Assembly: GCF_019219825.1 (NCBI RefSeq)
Contig: NZ_JAHUXH010000008.1
Coordinates: forward strand, 62,001-126,000
Reading direction: 5' to 3'
DNA from: Streptomyces sp. TRM70350
GTDB lineage: Bacteria > Actinomycetota > Actinomycetes > Streptomycetales > Streptomycetaceae
Length of the DNA: 64,000 bases
The notes beneath the pieces were generated by a model. The model did no database searches. It was not told the DNA's origin and saw only the letters and a list, made by a program, of their open reading frames with translations. A program made the translations under genes and the position numbers. Below, piece after piece: positions 46,591 through 59,274 of this stretch. Position 1 is the stretch's first letter; each line of letters begins with the position of its first letter.

Positions 46591-49500
46591 TTGGCCGCCT
46601 CGCGCACTGCCTCGACCGCGAATACGAACAACGGCGCCAGCACCGCCCCGCTGCGCATCTCCTTTGCAAAGATCAAGGAGCCCCTCGAGGTTCCGAACCT
46701 TCTTGCGCTGCAAACCGAGAGCTTCGACTGGCTGCTCGGCAACGACGCGTGGAAGGCTCGTGTCGAGGAGGCTCTGGACAACGGTCAGGACGTCCCCACC
46801 AAGTCCGGGCTCGAGGAGATCTTCGAGGAGATCTCCCCGATCGAGGACTTCAGCGGGTCGATGTCGCTGACGTTCCGCGACCACCGCTTCGAGCCGCCGA
46901 AGAACTCGATCGACGAGTGCAAGGAGCGTGACTTCACCTACGCGGCTCCGCTCTTCGTCACCGCCGAGTTCACCAACAACGAGACCGGCGAGATCAAGTC
47001 CCAGACGGTCTTCATGGGCGACTTCCCGCTCATGACGAACAAGGGCACCTTCGTCATCAACGGCACCGAGCGTGTCGTCGTGTCGCAGCTGGTGCGCTCG
47101 CCGGGTGTCTACTTCGACTCCACGATCGACAAGACGTCCGACAAGGACATCTTCTCCGCCAAGATCATCCCGTCCCGGGGTGCCTGGCTGGAGATGGAGA
47201 TCGACAAGCGCGACATGGTCGGTGTCCGTATCGACCGCAAGCGCAAGCAGTCCGTCACCGTTCTGCTGAAGGCGCTCGGCTGGACGACCGAGCAGATCCT
47301 TGAGGAGTTCGGCGAGTACGAGTCGATGCGCGCCACCCTGGAGAAGGACCACACCCAGGGCCAGGACGACGCGCTGCTCGACATCTACCGCAAGCTGCGC
47401 CCGGGCGAGCCCCCCACGCGTGAGGCCGCGCAGACGCTGCTGGAGAACCTGTACTTCAACCCCAAGCGTTACGACCTCGCCAAGGTCGGCCGCTACAAGG
47501 TCAACAAGAAGCTGGGTACGGACACGCCGCTGGATGCGGGCGTCCTGACCGTCGAGGACATCATCGCGACGATCAAGTACCTGGTGAAGCTGCACGCCGG
47601 TGAGACCGAGACGGTCGGCGACTCCGGTCGCTCCATCATGGTCGAGACCGACGACATCGACCACTTCGGCAACCGCCGCATCCGCAGCGTCGGCGAGCTG
47701 ATCCAGAACCAGGTCCGTACGGGTCTCGCCCGTATGGAGCGCGTCGTGCGCGAGCGCATGACCACCCAGGACGTCGAGGCGATCACGCCGCAGACCCTGA
47801 TCAACATCCGGCCGGTCGTCGCCTCCATCAAGGAGTTCTTCGGCACCAGCCAGCTGTCCCAGTTCATGGACCAGAACAACCCGCTGTCGGGCCTGACGCA
47901 CAAGCGTCGTCTCAACGCCCTCGGCCCGGGTGGTCTGTCCCGTGAGCGGGCCGGCTTCGAGGTCCGTGACGTGCACCCGTCGCACTACGGCCGCATGTGC
48001 CCGATCGAGACGCCGGAAGGCCCGAACATCGGTCTGATCGGCTCGCTCGCCACCTACGGCCGGGTCAACGCGTTCGGTTTCGTCGAGACCCCGTACCGCA
48101 AGGTGATCGACGGCCAGGTCACCGACGAGGTGAACTACCTGACCGCCGACGAGGAGGACCGCTTCGTCATCGCGCAGGCCAACGCGCCGCTGACCGACGA
48201 TCTCCGCTTCGCCGAGGCCCGCGTCCTGGTCCGCCGCCGTGGCGGTGAGGTCGACTACGTCGCCCCCGAGGACGTGGACTACATGGACGTCTCGCCGCGC
48301 CAGATGGTGTCGGTCGCGACCGCCATGATCCCGTTCCTGGAGCACGACGACGCCAACCGTGCCCTCATGGGCGCGAACATGATGCGCCAGGCCGTGCCGC
48401 TGATCCAGGCGGAGTCCCCGCTCGTCGGCACCGGCATGGAGTACCGCTCCGCGGTCGACGCCGGCGACGTGGTCAAGGCCGAGAAGACCGGTGTGGTCCA
48501 GGAGGTCTCCGCGGACTACATCACCACCGCCAACGACGACGGCACGTACATCACGTACCGCCTGGCCAAGTTCGCCCGCTCCAACCAGGGCACCTCGGTC
48601 AACCAGAAGGTCATCGTCACCGAGGGCGACCGCATCGTCGAGGGCCAGGTCCTCGCCGACGGTCCGGCCACCCAGCAGGGCGAGATGGCGCTCGGCAAGA
48701 ACCTGCTCGTGGCGTTCATGCCGTGGGAGGGTCACAACTACGAGGACGCGATCATCCTGTCGCAGCGCCTCGTGCAGGACGACGTCCTCTCCTCGATCCA
48801 CATCGAGGAGCACGAGGTCGACGCCCGTGACACCAAGCTCGGCCCCGAGGAGATCACCCGGGACATCCCGAACGTCTCCGAGGAGGTCCTCGCCGACCTC
48901 GACGAGCGCGGCATCATCCGTATCGGTGCCGAGGTCATCGCCGGTGACATCCTCGTCGGCAAGGTCACGCCCAAGGGCGAGACCGAGCTGACGCCGGAGG
49001 AGCGCCTGCTGCGCGCGATCTTCGGTGAGAAGGCCCGTGAGGTCCGTGACACCTCGCTGAAGGTGCCGCACGGCGAGACCGGCAAGGTCATCGGTGTGCG
49101 CGTCTTCGACCGCGAGGAGGGCGACGAGCTGCCGCCGGGCGTGAACCAGCTGGTCCGCGTCTACGTCGCGCAGAAGCGCAAGATCACCGACGGTGACAAG
49201 CTCGCCGGCCGGCACGGCAACAAGGGTGTCATCTCCAAGATCCTGCCGATCGAGGACATGCCGTTCCTGGAGGACGGCACCCCGGTCGACATCATCCTCA
49301 ACCCGCTGGGTGTGCCGTCCCGAATGAACCCGGGACAGGTTCTGGAGATCCACCTCGGCTGGCTCGCCAGCCGCGGCTGGGACGTCTCCGGCCTCGCCGA
49401 CGAGTGGGCGCAGCGCCTGCAGGCCATCGGCGCCGACCAGGTCGAGCCCGGCACCAACGTCGCCACCCCGGTCTTCGACGGTGCGCGTGAGGACGAGCTC

Positions 49501-50076
49501 GCGGGTCTGCTGCAGCACACCATCCCCAACCGCGACGGCGAGCGCATGGTGCTCCCGTCCGGCAAGGCGCGGCTGTTCGACGGCCGTAGCGGTGAGCCGT
49601 TCCCGGACCCGATCTCGGTCGGCTACATGTACATCCTGAAGCTGCACCACCTGGTCGACGACAAGCTGCACGCCCGTTCGACCGGTCCGTACTCGATGAT
49701 CACCCAGCAGCCGCTGGGTGGTAAGGCCCAGTTCGGTGGCCAGCGGTTCGGCGAGATGGAGGTGTGGGCACTCGAGGCGTACGGCGCCGCCTACGCCCTC
49801 CAGGAGCTGCTGACCATCAAGTCCGACGACGTCACCGGCCGCGTGAAGGTCTACGAGGCCATCGTCAAGGGCGAGAACATCCCCGAACCCGGCATCCCCG
49901 AGTCCTTCAAGGTGCTCATCAAGGAGATGCAGTCCCTGTGCCTGAACGTGGAGGTGCTGTCCAGCGACGGTATGTCCATCGAGATGCGTGACACCGACGA
50001 GGACGTCTTCCGCGCTGCGGAGGAGCTCGGCATCGACCTGTCCCGGCGCGAGCCGAGCAGCGTCGAAGAGGTCTGA
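46591..50076 (+). CDS. rpoB: RNA polymerase beta subunit
   Basis: Core RNA polymerase subunit, 1161 residues. TTG at 46591 (after AGGACC at 8 nt) is chosen because it gives the recognised Streptomyces length and the protein then starts [13 protein letters not shown]. The rifampicin region is [32 protein letters not shown]; with this start His437 and Arg440 equal E. coli 526 and 529, and residue 442 equals 531. Residue 442 is Asn (AAC at 47914-47916) where Ser is usual. The catalytic-site contact region [11 protein letters not shown] and the C-terminal clamp are intact. Two candidate promoters lie upstream; rpoC follows 94 nt downstream. Confidence 0.97.
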   Translation: MAASRTASTANTNNGASTAPLRISFAKIKEPLEVPNLLALQTESFDWLLGNDAWKARVEEALDNGQDVPTKSGLEEIFEEISPIEDFSGSMSLTFRDHRFEPPKNSIDECKERDFTYAAPLFVTAEFTNNETGEIKSQTVFMGDFPLMTNKGTFVINGTERVVVSQLVRSPGVYFDSTIDKTSDKDIFSAKIIPSRGAWLEMEIDKRDMVGVRIDRKRKQSVTVLLKALGWTTEQILEEFGEYESMRATLEKDHTQGQDDALLDIYRKLRPGEPPTREAAQTLLENLYFNPKRYDLAKVGRYKVNKKLGTDTPLDAGVLTVEDIIATIKYLVKLHAGETETVGDSGRSIMVETDDIDHFGNRRIRSVGELIQNQVRTGLARMERVVRERMTTQDVEAITPQTLINIRPVVASIKEFFGTSQLSQFMDQNNPLSGLTHKRRLNALGPGGLSRERAGFEVRDVHPSHYGRMCPIETPEGPNIGLIGSLATYGRVNAFGFVETPYRKVIDGQVTDEVNYLTADEEDRFVIAQANAPLTDDLRFAEARVLVRRRGGEVDYVAPEDVDYMDVSPRQMVSVATAMIPFLEHDDANRALMGANMMRQAVPLIQAESPLVGTGMEYRSAVDAGDVVKAEKTGVVQEVSADYITTANDDGTYITYRLAKFARSNQGTSVNQKVIVTEGDRIVEGQVLADGPATQQGEMALGKNLLVAFMPWEGHNYEDAIILSQRLVQDDVLSSIHIEEHEVDARDTKLGPEEITRDIPNVSEEVLADLDERGIIRIGAEVIAGDILVGKVTPKGETELTPEERLLRAIFGEKAREVRDTSLKVPHGETGKVIGVRVFDREEGDELPPGVNQLVRVYVAQKRKITDGDKLAGRHGNKGVISKILPIEDMPFLEDGTPVDIILNPLGVPSRMNPGQVLEIHLGWLASRGWDVSGLADEWAQRLQAIGADQVEPGTNVATPVFDGAREDELAGLLQHTIPNRDGERMVLPSGKARLFDGRSGEPFPDPISVGYMYILKLHHLVDDKLHARSTGPYSMITQQPLGGKAQFGGQRFGEMEVWALEAYGAAYALQELLTIKSDDVTGRVKVYEAIVKGENIPEPGIPESFKVLIKEMQSLCLNVEVLSSDGMSIEMRDTDEDVFRAAEELGIDLSRREPSSVEEV

Positions 50077-50170
50077 CGGGAGTCCGGAGGCCTCCCACCA
50101 GGAGGCCTCCGGCCCCAGGACCCCCGTTTCAGACCCCAAGACTTACGACCCTGAGAGGGATTGACGCATA

Positions 50171-54070
<3,900 letters not shown>

Positions 54071-54084
54071 GCGAGTCGCTCGAA

Positions 54085-54120
54085 CCGAGGGGCGGTCCCT
54101 TTCCGGGGGCCGCCCCTCGG
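54085..54120. terminator. bidirectional terminator between rpoC and phage-derived genes
   Basis: CCGAGGGGCGG (54085-54095) pairs perfectly with CCGCCCCTCGG (54110-54120). It lies between the convergent rpoC and the first minus-strand phage-derived gene stop at 54128 and can serve both. Confidence 0.85.
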
Positions 54121-54127
54121 CGTGTGC

Positions 54128-54391
54128 TCAGCGACCGGTCAGCTCCACGACGGTCACGGCAGCGGTGGTGAGCGCGGCCACGGCGCCGATGCTGGCGAGG
54201 GGCCAGCGGGAGCGTTCCAACGAGTCGAGGCGCTGCTCGTGGTCGGCGAGCTGCTTGTCGGTCTGGTCGCTGCGTTGGACGAGGAGCGCGAGGGATCCGT
54301 CGACCCGGGCGAAGCCGGCCTCCAGGGAACCGCGCAGGCGTTCCAGTTCGAGGGCGATGGTGAGTGGGTCGTTCGGGTCAGGGTCGGTCAT
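54128..54391 (-). CDS. small coiled-coil membrane protein, XhlA/holin-associated type
   Basis: Protein of 87 residues. Residues about 10-60 form an amphipathic coiled coil (LELERLRGSLEAGFARVDGSLALL, then QTDKQLADHEQRLDSLE), followed by a short linker and one C-terminal helix (ASIGAVAALTTAAVTVVEL). This is the layout of XhlA-like proteins that assist holins in phage lysis. ATG at 54391 follows GGAGG by 5 nt. It overlaps the holin-like gene by 14 nt, so the two are coupled. Confidence 0.7.
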   Translation of the reverse strand: MTDPDPNDPLTIALELERLRGSLEAGFARVDGSLALLVQRSDQTDKQLADHEQRLDSLERSRWPLASIGAVAALTTAAVTVVELTGR

Positions 54392-54605
54392 CGGCACCTC
54401 CAGTGCGCAGCCAGGCCGGGAGCAGGGCCTGTACGGCGGGCAGGGCCATGGCCCGCGCCAGCGCCCCGGCGGTGGTCAGGGCTCCGGCGGCCCAGGGGAG
54501 GGCCTGGGGGAGGTCGGACGCGTCGACGGTGGCGGGGAGCAGGACACCGAGGGCGGCGGCGGTCTGCACGACGGTGCGCAGGGTCCGCTTGGCAGCTTCC
54601 GACAT
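54378..54605 (-). CDS. holin-like membrane protein
   Basis: Protein of 75 residues with a basic N-terminal stretch (SEAAKRTLRTVVQ) then two hydrophobic segments (VVQTAAALGVLLPATV and LPWAAGALTTAGALARAMALPAVQALLP) and a short polar end. The size, topology and position directly after the endolysin gene match phage holins in streptomycete prophages. It should form membrane lesions that release the amidase. AAAGGAGGAACACCC precedes the ATG. Sequence similarity alone would be weak. Confidence 0.7.
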   Translation of the reverse strand: MSEAAKRTLRTVVQTAAALGVLLPATVDASDLPQALPWAAGALTTAGALARAMALPAVQALLPAWLRTGGADDRP

Positions 54606-54641
54606 GGGTGTTCCTCCTTTCGGGAGCTGTTCAGGAGCAGT

Positions 54642-55517
54642 TCAGGAGCTGTACGGGACTTTCAGCGCCGCCCACGACTTCTTGCCCGGCCAGCCGTCGG
54701 CGTCGGCGCCCGTGTAGCCGAGCCTGCGCTGCCACTTCGCGTAGCTGCGGCGGTCGGCCTCGGTCCACTGGGGGCCGGGGCCGGAGGCGTACGCGGAGCA
54801 GCCGACGGCGACCAGGCGTCTGCCCATGGCGGTGACGACGGGGGACTTGGGGTGCTTCTTGAACCAGGCCGTGCCCGGGAAGGGCTGGTAGCGGGGGGTC
54901 GAGGGCTTGGGGCTCGTGGGCTTGCTGCCGAGGCGGTCGGCTATCCGGGCGCGCAGCGAGGCCATGGTGAAGCCCCGGGGGTCGATCTTCGCGCTGGTCC
55001 ACTCCTTGTGGCCGATGACCGAGGCCGCGCTCCAGCCGTGTGCTCGGCACAGCGCGGCCGACGCCCGGACGATGGCGTCGAGCTGGGCCTCGGGCCAGGG
55101 GTCCTTGCCGTCGCCGAGGTTGACGCACTCGAAGCCGTAGAAGCGGGCGTTGCCGTCGGTGGTGCGCTGGTCGGGGGCGGGGAGCCGGGTGCGTTCGGCG
55201 GTGACCGCGGCGAGGACGTCCGGGTCGCCGGCGCCCGCGTGGTTGGCGCGGCCGTGGCCGACGAGATGGACGGTGCCGTCCTTGGCGATGACGGCGTGGC
55301 AGAGCGGGCCGGGCAGGCCGGAGTGGCCCTTGAAGCAGAGGGCGACGGTGGCGGTGGTGCCGGTCGTGACGGTGTGGTGGATCATCACGCCGTTCACCGG
55401 GCCCCAGGCGCCCTTGCGGTTGCGGTTGTTGGTGCGCCAGCCGGGATGTTCGACGACGACGACGCCCTCGGCCCGCAGGGCGGACACGAGGGCGTCGGCG
55501 GTGAGGGGGTTGGCCAT
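54642..55517 (-). CDS. N-acetylmuramoyl-L-alanine amidase endolysin
   Basis: Peptidoglycan hydrolase of 291 residues. The amidase-2 domain covers residues about 25-190: GVMIHHTVTTGTTATV with a zinc His, LCHAVIAKDGTVHLVGHG with further conserved residues, FYGFECVNLGDGKDPWP, and VIGHKEWTSAKIDPRG with the zinc His and catalytic region. After a Ser/Pro/Thr linker, residues 215-291 (AMGRRLVAVGC to WPGKKSWAALKVP) form a C-terminal wall-binding domain seen in Streptomyces phage endolysins. ATG at 55517 with AAAGG upstream. It precedes the holin-like gene, so together they form the lysis cassette. Confidence 0.88.
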   Translation of the reverse strand: MANPLTADALVSALRAEGVVVVEHPGWRTNNRNRKGAWGPVNGVMIHHTVTTGTTATVALCFKGHSGLPGPLCHAVIAKDGTVHLVGHGRANHAGAGDPDVLAAVTAERTRLPAPDQRTTDGNARFYGFECVNLGDGKDPWPEAQLDAIVRASAALCRAHGWSAASVIGHKEWTSAKIDPRGFTMASLRARIADRLGSKPTSPKPSTPRYQPFPGTAWFKKHPKSPVVTAMGRRLVAVGCSAYASGPGPQWTEADRRSYAKWQRRLGYTGADADGWPGKKSWAALKVPYSS

Positions 55518-55948
55518 GGGCGGTGCCTTTCGGGGCCTGAGTCGGGGCATGAGAAAACCCCGGCCGGTGGTGGCGCGGGGTGCGGGGTGCGGGGTGCTGG
55601 ATGGGTCGCGGATCAGCCGGGGGGCGTTTCCTCGCCGGGAACGGCGGGAACGGCGGGGTCAGCGGGGTTAGCAGGGTCTGCGTTTGGGGGGCGCCGGGAG
55701 CCGCGGGGTCACAGGTCGGCGGGGTCCGCGGGAACGGCGGGGTCGCCGGGAGTGGTGGGGTCCAGGGGGTCGGCAATGGCCGGGAGCCGTGGGGTCACGG
55801 GTCGGCGGGGTCGCCGGGAGTGGTGGGGTCCAGGGGGTCGGTAATGGCCGGGAGCCGCGGGGTCACAGGTCGGCGGGGTCCGCGGGAACGGCGGGGTCGC
55901 CGGGAGTGGTGGGGTCCAGGGGGTCGGCAATGGCCGGGAACCGCGGGG
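55518..55948. other. gap of about 430 bp without a supported gene, mostly GGGGTC-type repeats
   Basis: No conserved protein is seen. The right part is the tandem array described separately (55696-55989). The left part (55550-55690) carries degenerate copies of the same words (CGGGAACGGCGGGG, GGGGTGC). Overlapping frames on both strands are repeat translations only. Confidence 0.7.
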
Positions 55949-55989
55949 TCACGGGTCGGCGGGGTCCTCGGGAACGGCGGGGTCGGCGG
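55696..55989. repeat. 86/68-bp tandem repeat including the 3' end of a phage gene
   Basis: Units 55696-55781 (86 bp), 55782-55849 (68 bp, lacking an 18-bp block), 55850-55935 (86 bp) and a partial 55936-55989. Each starts GGGARCCGYGGGGTCAC on the plus strand. The last unit encodes the C-terminus PAVPEDPADP and stop of the 55949-56356 gene. Confidence 0.9.
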
Positions 55990-56356
55990 GGGTCGGCGGT
56001 GTCGTCCAGGCCGCGCACAGGGCGGCGTACGCCGCTGTGTTCGCCTGGAAGTCGGCTGTCGCCGCGGCCACCGCCCGCTGGATGGCGGTCGCGTCCGGTG
56101 TGACCGGTTCGGTGCCGGTGGGCTGGACACCGACCTGCCCGTAGCCGCGCAGGACGACGTTGTTCTCGCCGGTTTCGGTGAACTGGGCGGTGACGTAGAC
56201 GGTCGGGTAGCGGCCGGTGACCGAGTCGGGCTCGATGACTGTGCTGAGGCTGGTGTCGGTGATGTTGACGTGGATGATGTGGCCGTCCTCGACGACGGTG
56301 GCGCGGCCCGCGTAGTCGATCGCGGCGCCCCAGGGCTGGGTCGGGTCGATGTCCAT
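55949..56356 (-). CDS. phage tail-associated hypothetical protein with Pro-rich tail
   Basis: Protein of 135 residues, not recognised. The first 80 residues look like a beta-rich domain (TRATVVEDGHIIHVNITDTSLSTVIEP-like, with YPTVYVTAQFTETGENNVVLRGYGQ). A helical segment follows (AIQRAVAAATADFQANTAAYAALCAAW), then a Pro/Asp-rich end from a tandem repeat. Its place between tail fibre and endolysin genes suggests a tail or fibre accessory protein. ATG at 56356 with GGAAGGAA 8 nt upstream. The end is probably variable because of the repeat. Confidence 0.65.
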   Translation of the reverse strand: MDIDPTQPWGAAIDYAGRATVVEDGHIIHVNITDTSLSTVIEPDSVTGRYPTVYVTAQFTETGENNVVLRGYGQVGVQPTGTEPVTPDATAIQRAVAAATADFQANTAAYAALCAAWTTPPTPADPAVPEDPADP

Positions 56357-56381
56357 GAGTGCGTTCCTTCCTCAGGACTTG

Positions 56382-57101
56382 TCAGGTCTGGCGGCCGTAC
56401 ATGAGGACCGGGTTCGCGTAGACGGTGCCGGAGCTGCTGGTCACCATGGCCTGAAGCTCGAACCTGACCGTGGTGCCCTGGATCGAGGCGAAGTCGGTGC
56501 TGATCAGGGCCGTGTGGTCCCAGTCCGAGCCGGCGGTGATGGTGCTGCCCCACTGGGCTCCGGCCACCAGGACCCGGACCTGGCCGGTGGCGCCGGAGCT
56601 GACGCGGGTGTTCAGCATGAGCCGCATCTTCGGCTGCCAGACCGGGTTGTGCGACACCGCGATCGTCGTCCACGAGGTCGCCGTGGTCTGCGGCCAGCGC
56701 GTCATCCCGGTGTCCTGCGGGGGCAGCATGACCAGCCAGGGCCGGGCCAGGCCGCCGGTGGAGATGTCGTCGGAGATGATCTCGCGGCCCTGCGGGTCGT
56801 AGATCCGCAGCGGCTGCTGCGAGGTGCTGGTGCCGTCGCCGTTGTAGAGGCTCATGGCGAGCGCACCGGTCTGCCGGCGGATGGCGAGGCCGTACTCCGC
56901 GCCCTCCCAGGCGCCGACCGCGAAGACCGCGGGGCCCCCGCCCGGCGGCCGGACGGCGAGGTACCCGCCGTCGGTGATCTCCACCCCGCCCCCGGACACC
57001 TTGTTCAGCGCGGGCCGGGAGTTGACGGCGGTGGACAGCTGCTGGATCCGGCGTTCCATGGCGGTCAGCCGGTCGATGATGTCCTCGGGGAGCTGGGGCA
57101 T
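56382..57101 (-). CDS. minor tail / tail fibre-like protein
   Basis: Protein of 239 residues. The N-terminal 30 residues form a short coiled coil (LPEDIIDRLTAMERRIQQLSTAV) as in trimeric tail fibres, followed by GGGVEITDGGYLAVRPPGGGPAVFAVGAWEG, a repeat-like motif seen in siphovirus minor tail proteins of actinophages, and a beta-rich C-terminal domain (SGATGQVRVLVAGAQWGSTI). ATG at 57101 overlaps the stop of the upstream hub gene (TGATG), so the pair is translated together. Likely a fibre attached to the hub protein. Confidence 0.72.
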   Translation of the reverse strand: MPQLPEDIIDRLTAMERRIQQLSTAVNSRPALNKVSGGGVEITDGGYLAVRPPGGGPAVFAVGAWEGAEYGLAIRRQTGALAMSLYNGDGTSTSQQPLRIYDPQGREIISDDISTGGLARPWLVMLPPQDTGMTRWPQTTATSWTTIAVSHNPVWQPKMRLMLNTRVSSGATGQVRVLVAGAQWGSTITAGSDWDHTALISTDFASIQGTTVRFELQAMVTSSSGTVYANPVLMYGRQT

Positions 57102-58204
57102 CAGGAGGCCTCCTCCAGATAGAGCTCGGCGGTGTCGGGGCGGCCGCGCTGCGCCGGGCTGACCTTCACGCCGATGATCCGGTAGCGGGCGTCCAGGCCC
57201 TCGGTCCACCACTCGTCGGTGATGCGCAGGCGGACGGTACGGCCGAGGAGCGCGGGCGGGACCAGGTCGTCGATGCGGATGCTGATCTCGGGGATCACCA
57301 CCGCGCCGGTCGCCGCGGCGAGTTCGGCGGCGGCCAGCGAGTTCAGGGTGGCCTTGTCGGTGATCGAGTTGTGGTCCGAGGACAGGTCGATGCGCGGATA
57401 GCCGTCGGCGATCAGCCGGTCGGCCACCTGGACGTCGCTGCACTCCGGGCGGGACTCCGCCGCCTGGTTGTCGTTCTTCGACGCCCCGCGCGCCCGGGCG
57501 GTGGTGCCGCCGCGGGTGGCGTCGCGGGGGAAGGAGTACGCCAGGATGCTGCCCGGGCGGTCCAGCACCAGGTCGGTGGTGCCGGTGAGGATCTTCGGGC
57601 TGCCCAGGCGGAGCTGCCGGATCCGGGCGCCGGTGGCCGGGTCGCGGTAGACGGAGATGTGGTGCTCGAAGCCGTTGTCCATGGCGGCGAGGGTGTCGAT
57701 GGCCTCGGAGTAGAGGGTCTCGTCGCCGTCCCGGTAGGCGATGGTGCGGGTCTGCGGGGAGCTCTCGGTCCCCTCACCGACCCGGATGTCGCCGCCGGGC
57801 AGGCTCTGCAGGTCGCGCCAGAGTTCCCGTACGACCTGAAGCTGGTCCTTGTTCGTGTACGTCAGGTCCGCCCGGATCCGGCGCCTGCCCGCGTACGAGT
57901 CGAAGGTCGCCGCCTGGATGCCGAGCGTGAGCACGCCGCGGTCGCTGCTGTGCAGGGTGCTGGTCCAGATGATGCCGCCCCACCACAGGTCGCCGCCGCG
58001 CTCCAGGTAGACGGCGGTGCGGCCCTCCTCGATGCGGCGGGCGCGGGCCGCCATCGCGGCGTCGGGGACGGGCACGGTGCCGGAGAGGGAGCCGGCCTTG
58101 CCTATGTAGTCGTCGACGGTGACGTCGCGCAGGGGGAGGATGTCGATGGTGCTGTCGGTGCGCAGATCGCAGAAGATCGCGCGGTACGGGGTGGTCGTGG
58201 TCAT
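57101..58204 (-). CDS. phage tail hub protein (siphovirus Gp37-like)
   Basis: Protein of 367 residues. It begins YRAIFCDLRTDSTIDILPLRDVTVDDYIGKAGSLSGTVPVPD, which resembles the siphovirus Gp37-like tail proteins of Rhodococcus and Streptomyces phages. AVYLERGGDLWWGGIIWT, then RIRADLTYTNKDQLQVVRELWRDLQ fit the baseplate-hub fold. The sequence ends in a second beta domain (RTVRLRITDEWWTEGLDARYRIIGVKV). It should sit at the tail tip and anchor the receptor-binding proteins encoded upstream. ATG at 58204. Confidence 0.75.
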   Translation of the reverse strand: MTTTTPYRAIFCDLRTDSTIDILPLRDVTVDDYIGKAGSLSGTVPVPDAAMAARARRIEEGRTAVYLERGGDLWWGGIIWTSTLHSSDRGVLTLGIQAATFDSYAGRRRIRADLTYTNKDQLQVVRELWRDLQSLPGGDIRVGEGTESSPQTRTIAYRDGDETLYSEAIDTLAAMDNGFEHHISVYRDPATGARIRQLRLGSPKILTGTTDLVLDRPGSILAYSFPRDATRGGTTARARGASKNDNQAAESRPECSDVQVADRLIADGYPRIDLSSDHNSITDKATLNSLAAAELAAATGAVVIPEISIRIDDLVPPALLGRTVRLRITDEWWTEGLDARYRIIGVKVSPAQRGRPDTAELYLEEAS

Positions 58205-58234
58205 ACGGCGGTCAGCTCCTTGTCGGACGGGACG

Positions 58235-59248
58235 TCACAGCACGTAGGTGCCACTGACGCGCAGCTGGCTGCCGGTGGCGATCACCCCGCCGGGCGTCCA
58301 GCTGCGCAGCTGGACCGAACCGTCGGGAAGGAGCCGGGCGCTGCCGTCGGCCGTGCCGTTGGCGGCGAGGGCGTCCATGTCGGCCGCCGGACGCCAGCCG
58401 GAGGGCAGGGTGCAGATCACCTCGTCGATGATGTTGCCCGCCGTGGCGGTGCCGCCGGTGAGGTCGGCGCCGGTGCGGGAGACGATCACGAGGAACGTGC
58501 AGACACCGTGGGCGCGCCGGGCGCTGAAGGACACCAGCGACCAGTTGGTGGCCGCGGCGGCCCCCGTGGTCGTGGTCTCCACGGCGACCGGCGGCTGGTA
58601 GGTGGACCAGGCGGAGCCGTTCCAGCGCTGGAGGGTGCCGTTGACGTCGCGGTACTGGCCGGGGTAGGCGCCGATCGAGGTGTCGGTGGTGACCGGCAGG
58701 ATGCCGCCGATGGCGACCGTGGCGGTACGGCGGCCCGTGAGGGCGGTGTCCCAGTCGATACCGCCGGAGCCCGCGCCGGCTCCCGCCGGGACGCGGACCT
58801 CGTACAGCACGATGGCCAGGGCGGGGGTGGCGGGCACCGCCGGGGTCGCGGCCGGGGTGCCCTGGACGATCTCCAGCGCGGCCTCGGTGCGGCCGGAGCC
58901 GTCGTAGGCGTCGTCGTAGACCCGCAGGACGACCAGGTCGATCCGGTCGTACTGGGCGTCACCGTCGGCGAACGTGAGGGTGACGAGGTCGGACAGGGCG
59001 ACCGGGTAGGCGCCCTGGGTGTCCGCGCCCTGGATGATGGCCCGGCCCGGGTACACGGTCGCGGTCATGGAACCCGGCGAGCCGGTGACCGTGAAGCCGG
59101 AGATGCGCCACTGGCCGTCGTCGGAGCCGGGCAGGATGCCGGAGCGGGTGGCGACGGGGGAGGTGGGGGTGAGCGCGCCGAGCGCGGTGAGGCGGGTGTC
59201 GGTGCGGGTCTGGCCGTCCGGGGACAGCCACCCGAAGTGCAGGGGCAT
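58235..59248 (-). CDS. receptor-binding-type minor tail protein, paralogue 1 of 3
   Basis: Protein of 337 residues. The first about 225 residues form a module shared with the next two genes: RSGILPGSDDGQWRISGF, then GAYPVALSDLVTLTFADGD, DLVVLRVYDDAYDGSG, GTPAATPAVPATP and GQYRDVNGTLQRWNGSAW. The last about 110 residues (WSLVSFSARRAHGVCTFL to SQLRVSGTYVL) match neither paralogue. This arrangement is typical of tail proteins with a fixed anchor and variable binding end. ATG at 59248 with AAGGAG 7 nt upstream. It follows paralogue 2 by 26 bp. Confidence 0.75.
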   Translation of the reverse strand: MPLHFGWLSPDGQTRTDTRLTALGALTPTSPVATRSGILPGSDDGQWRISGFTVTGSPGSMTATVYPGRAIIQGADTQGAYPVALSDLVTLTFADGDAQYDRIDLVVLRVYDDAYDGSGRTEAALEIVQGTPAATPAVPATPALAIVLYEVRVPAGAGAGSGGIDWDTALTGRRTATVAIGGILPVTTDTSIGAYPGQYRDVNGTLQRWNGSAWSTYQPPVAVETTTTGAAAATNWSLVSFSARRAHGVCTFLVIVSRTGADLTGGTATAGNIIDEVICTLPSGWRPAADMDALAANGTADGSARLLPDGSVQLRSWTPGGVIATGSQLRVSGTYVL

Positions 59249-59274
59249 GGGCAACTCCTTTCAGGAGGAGGAGT

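Noticed and set aside
55580..56404. Plus-strand genes through the 86-bp array
   Set aside because: Gly/Arg-rich repeat translation; the minus strand holds the coupled phage genes with ribosome-binding sites.
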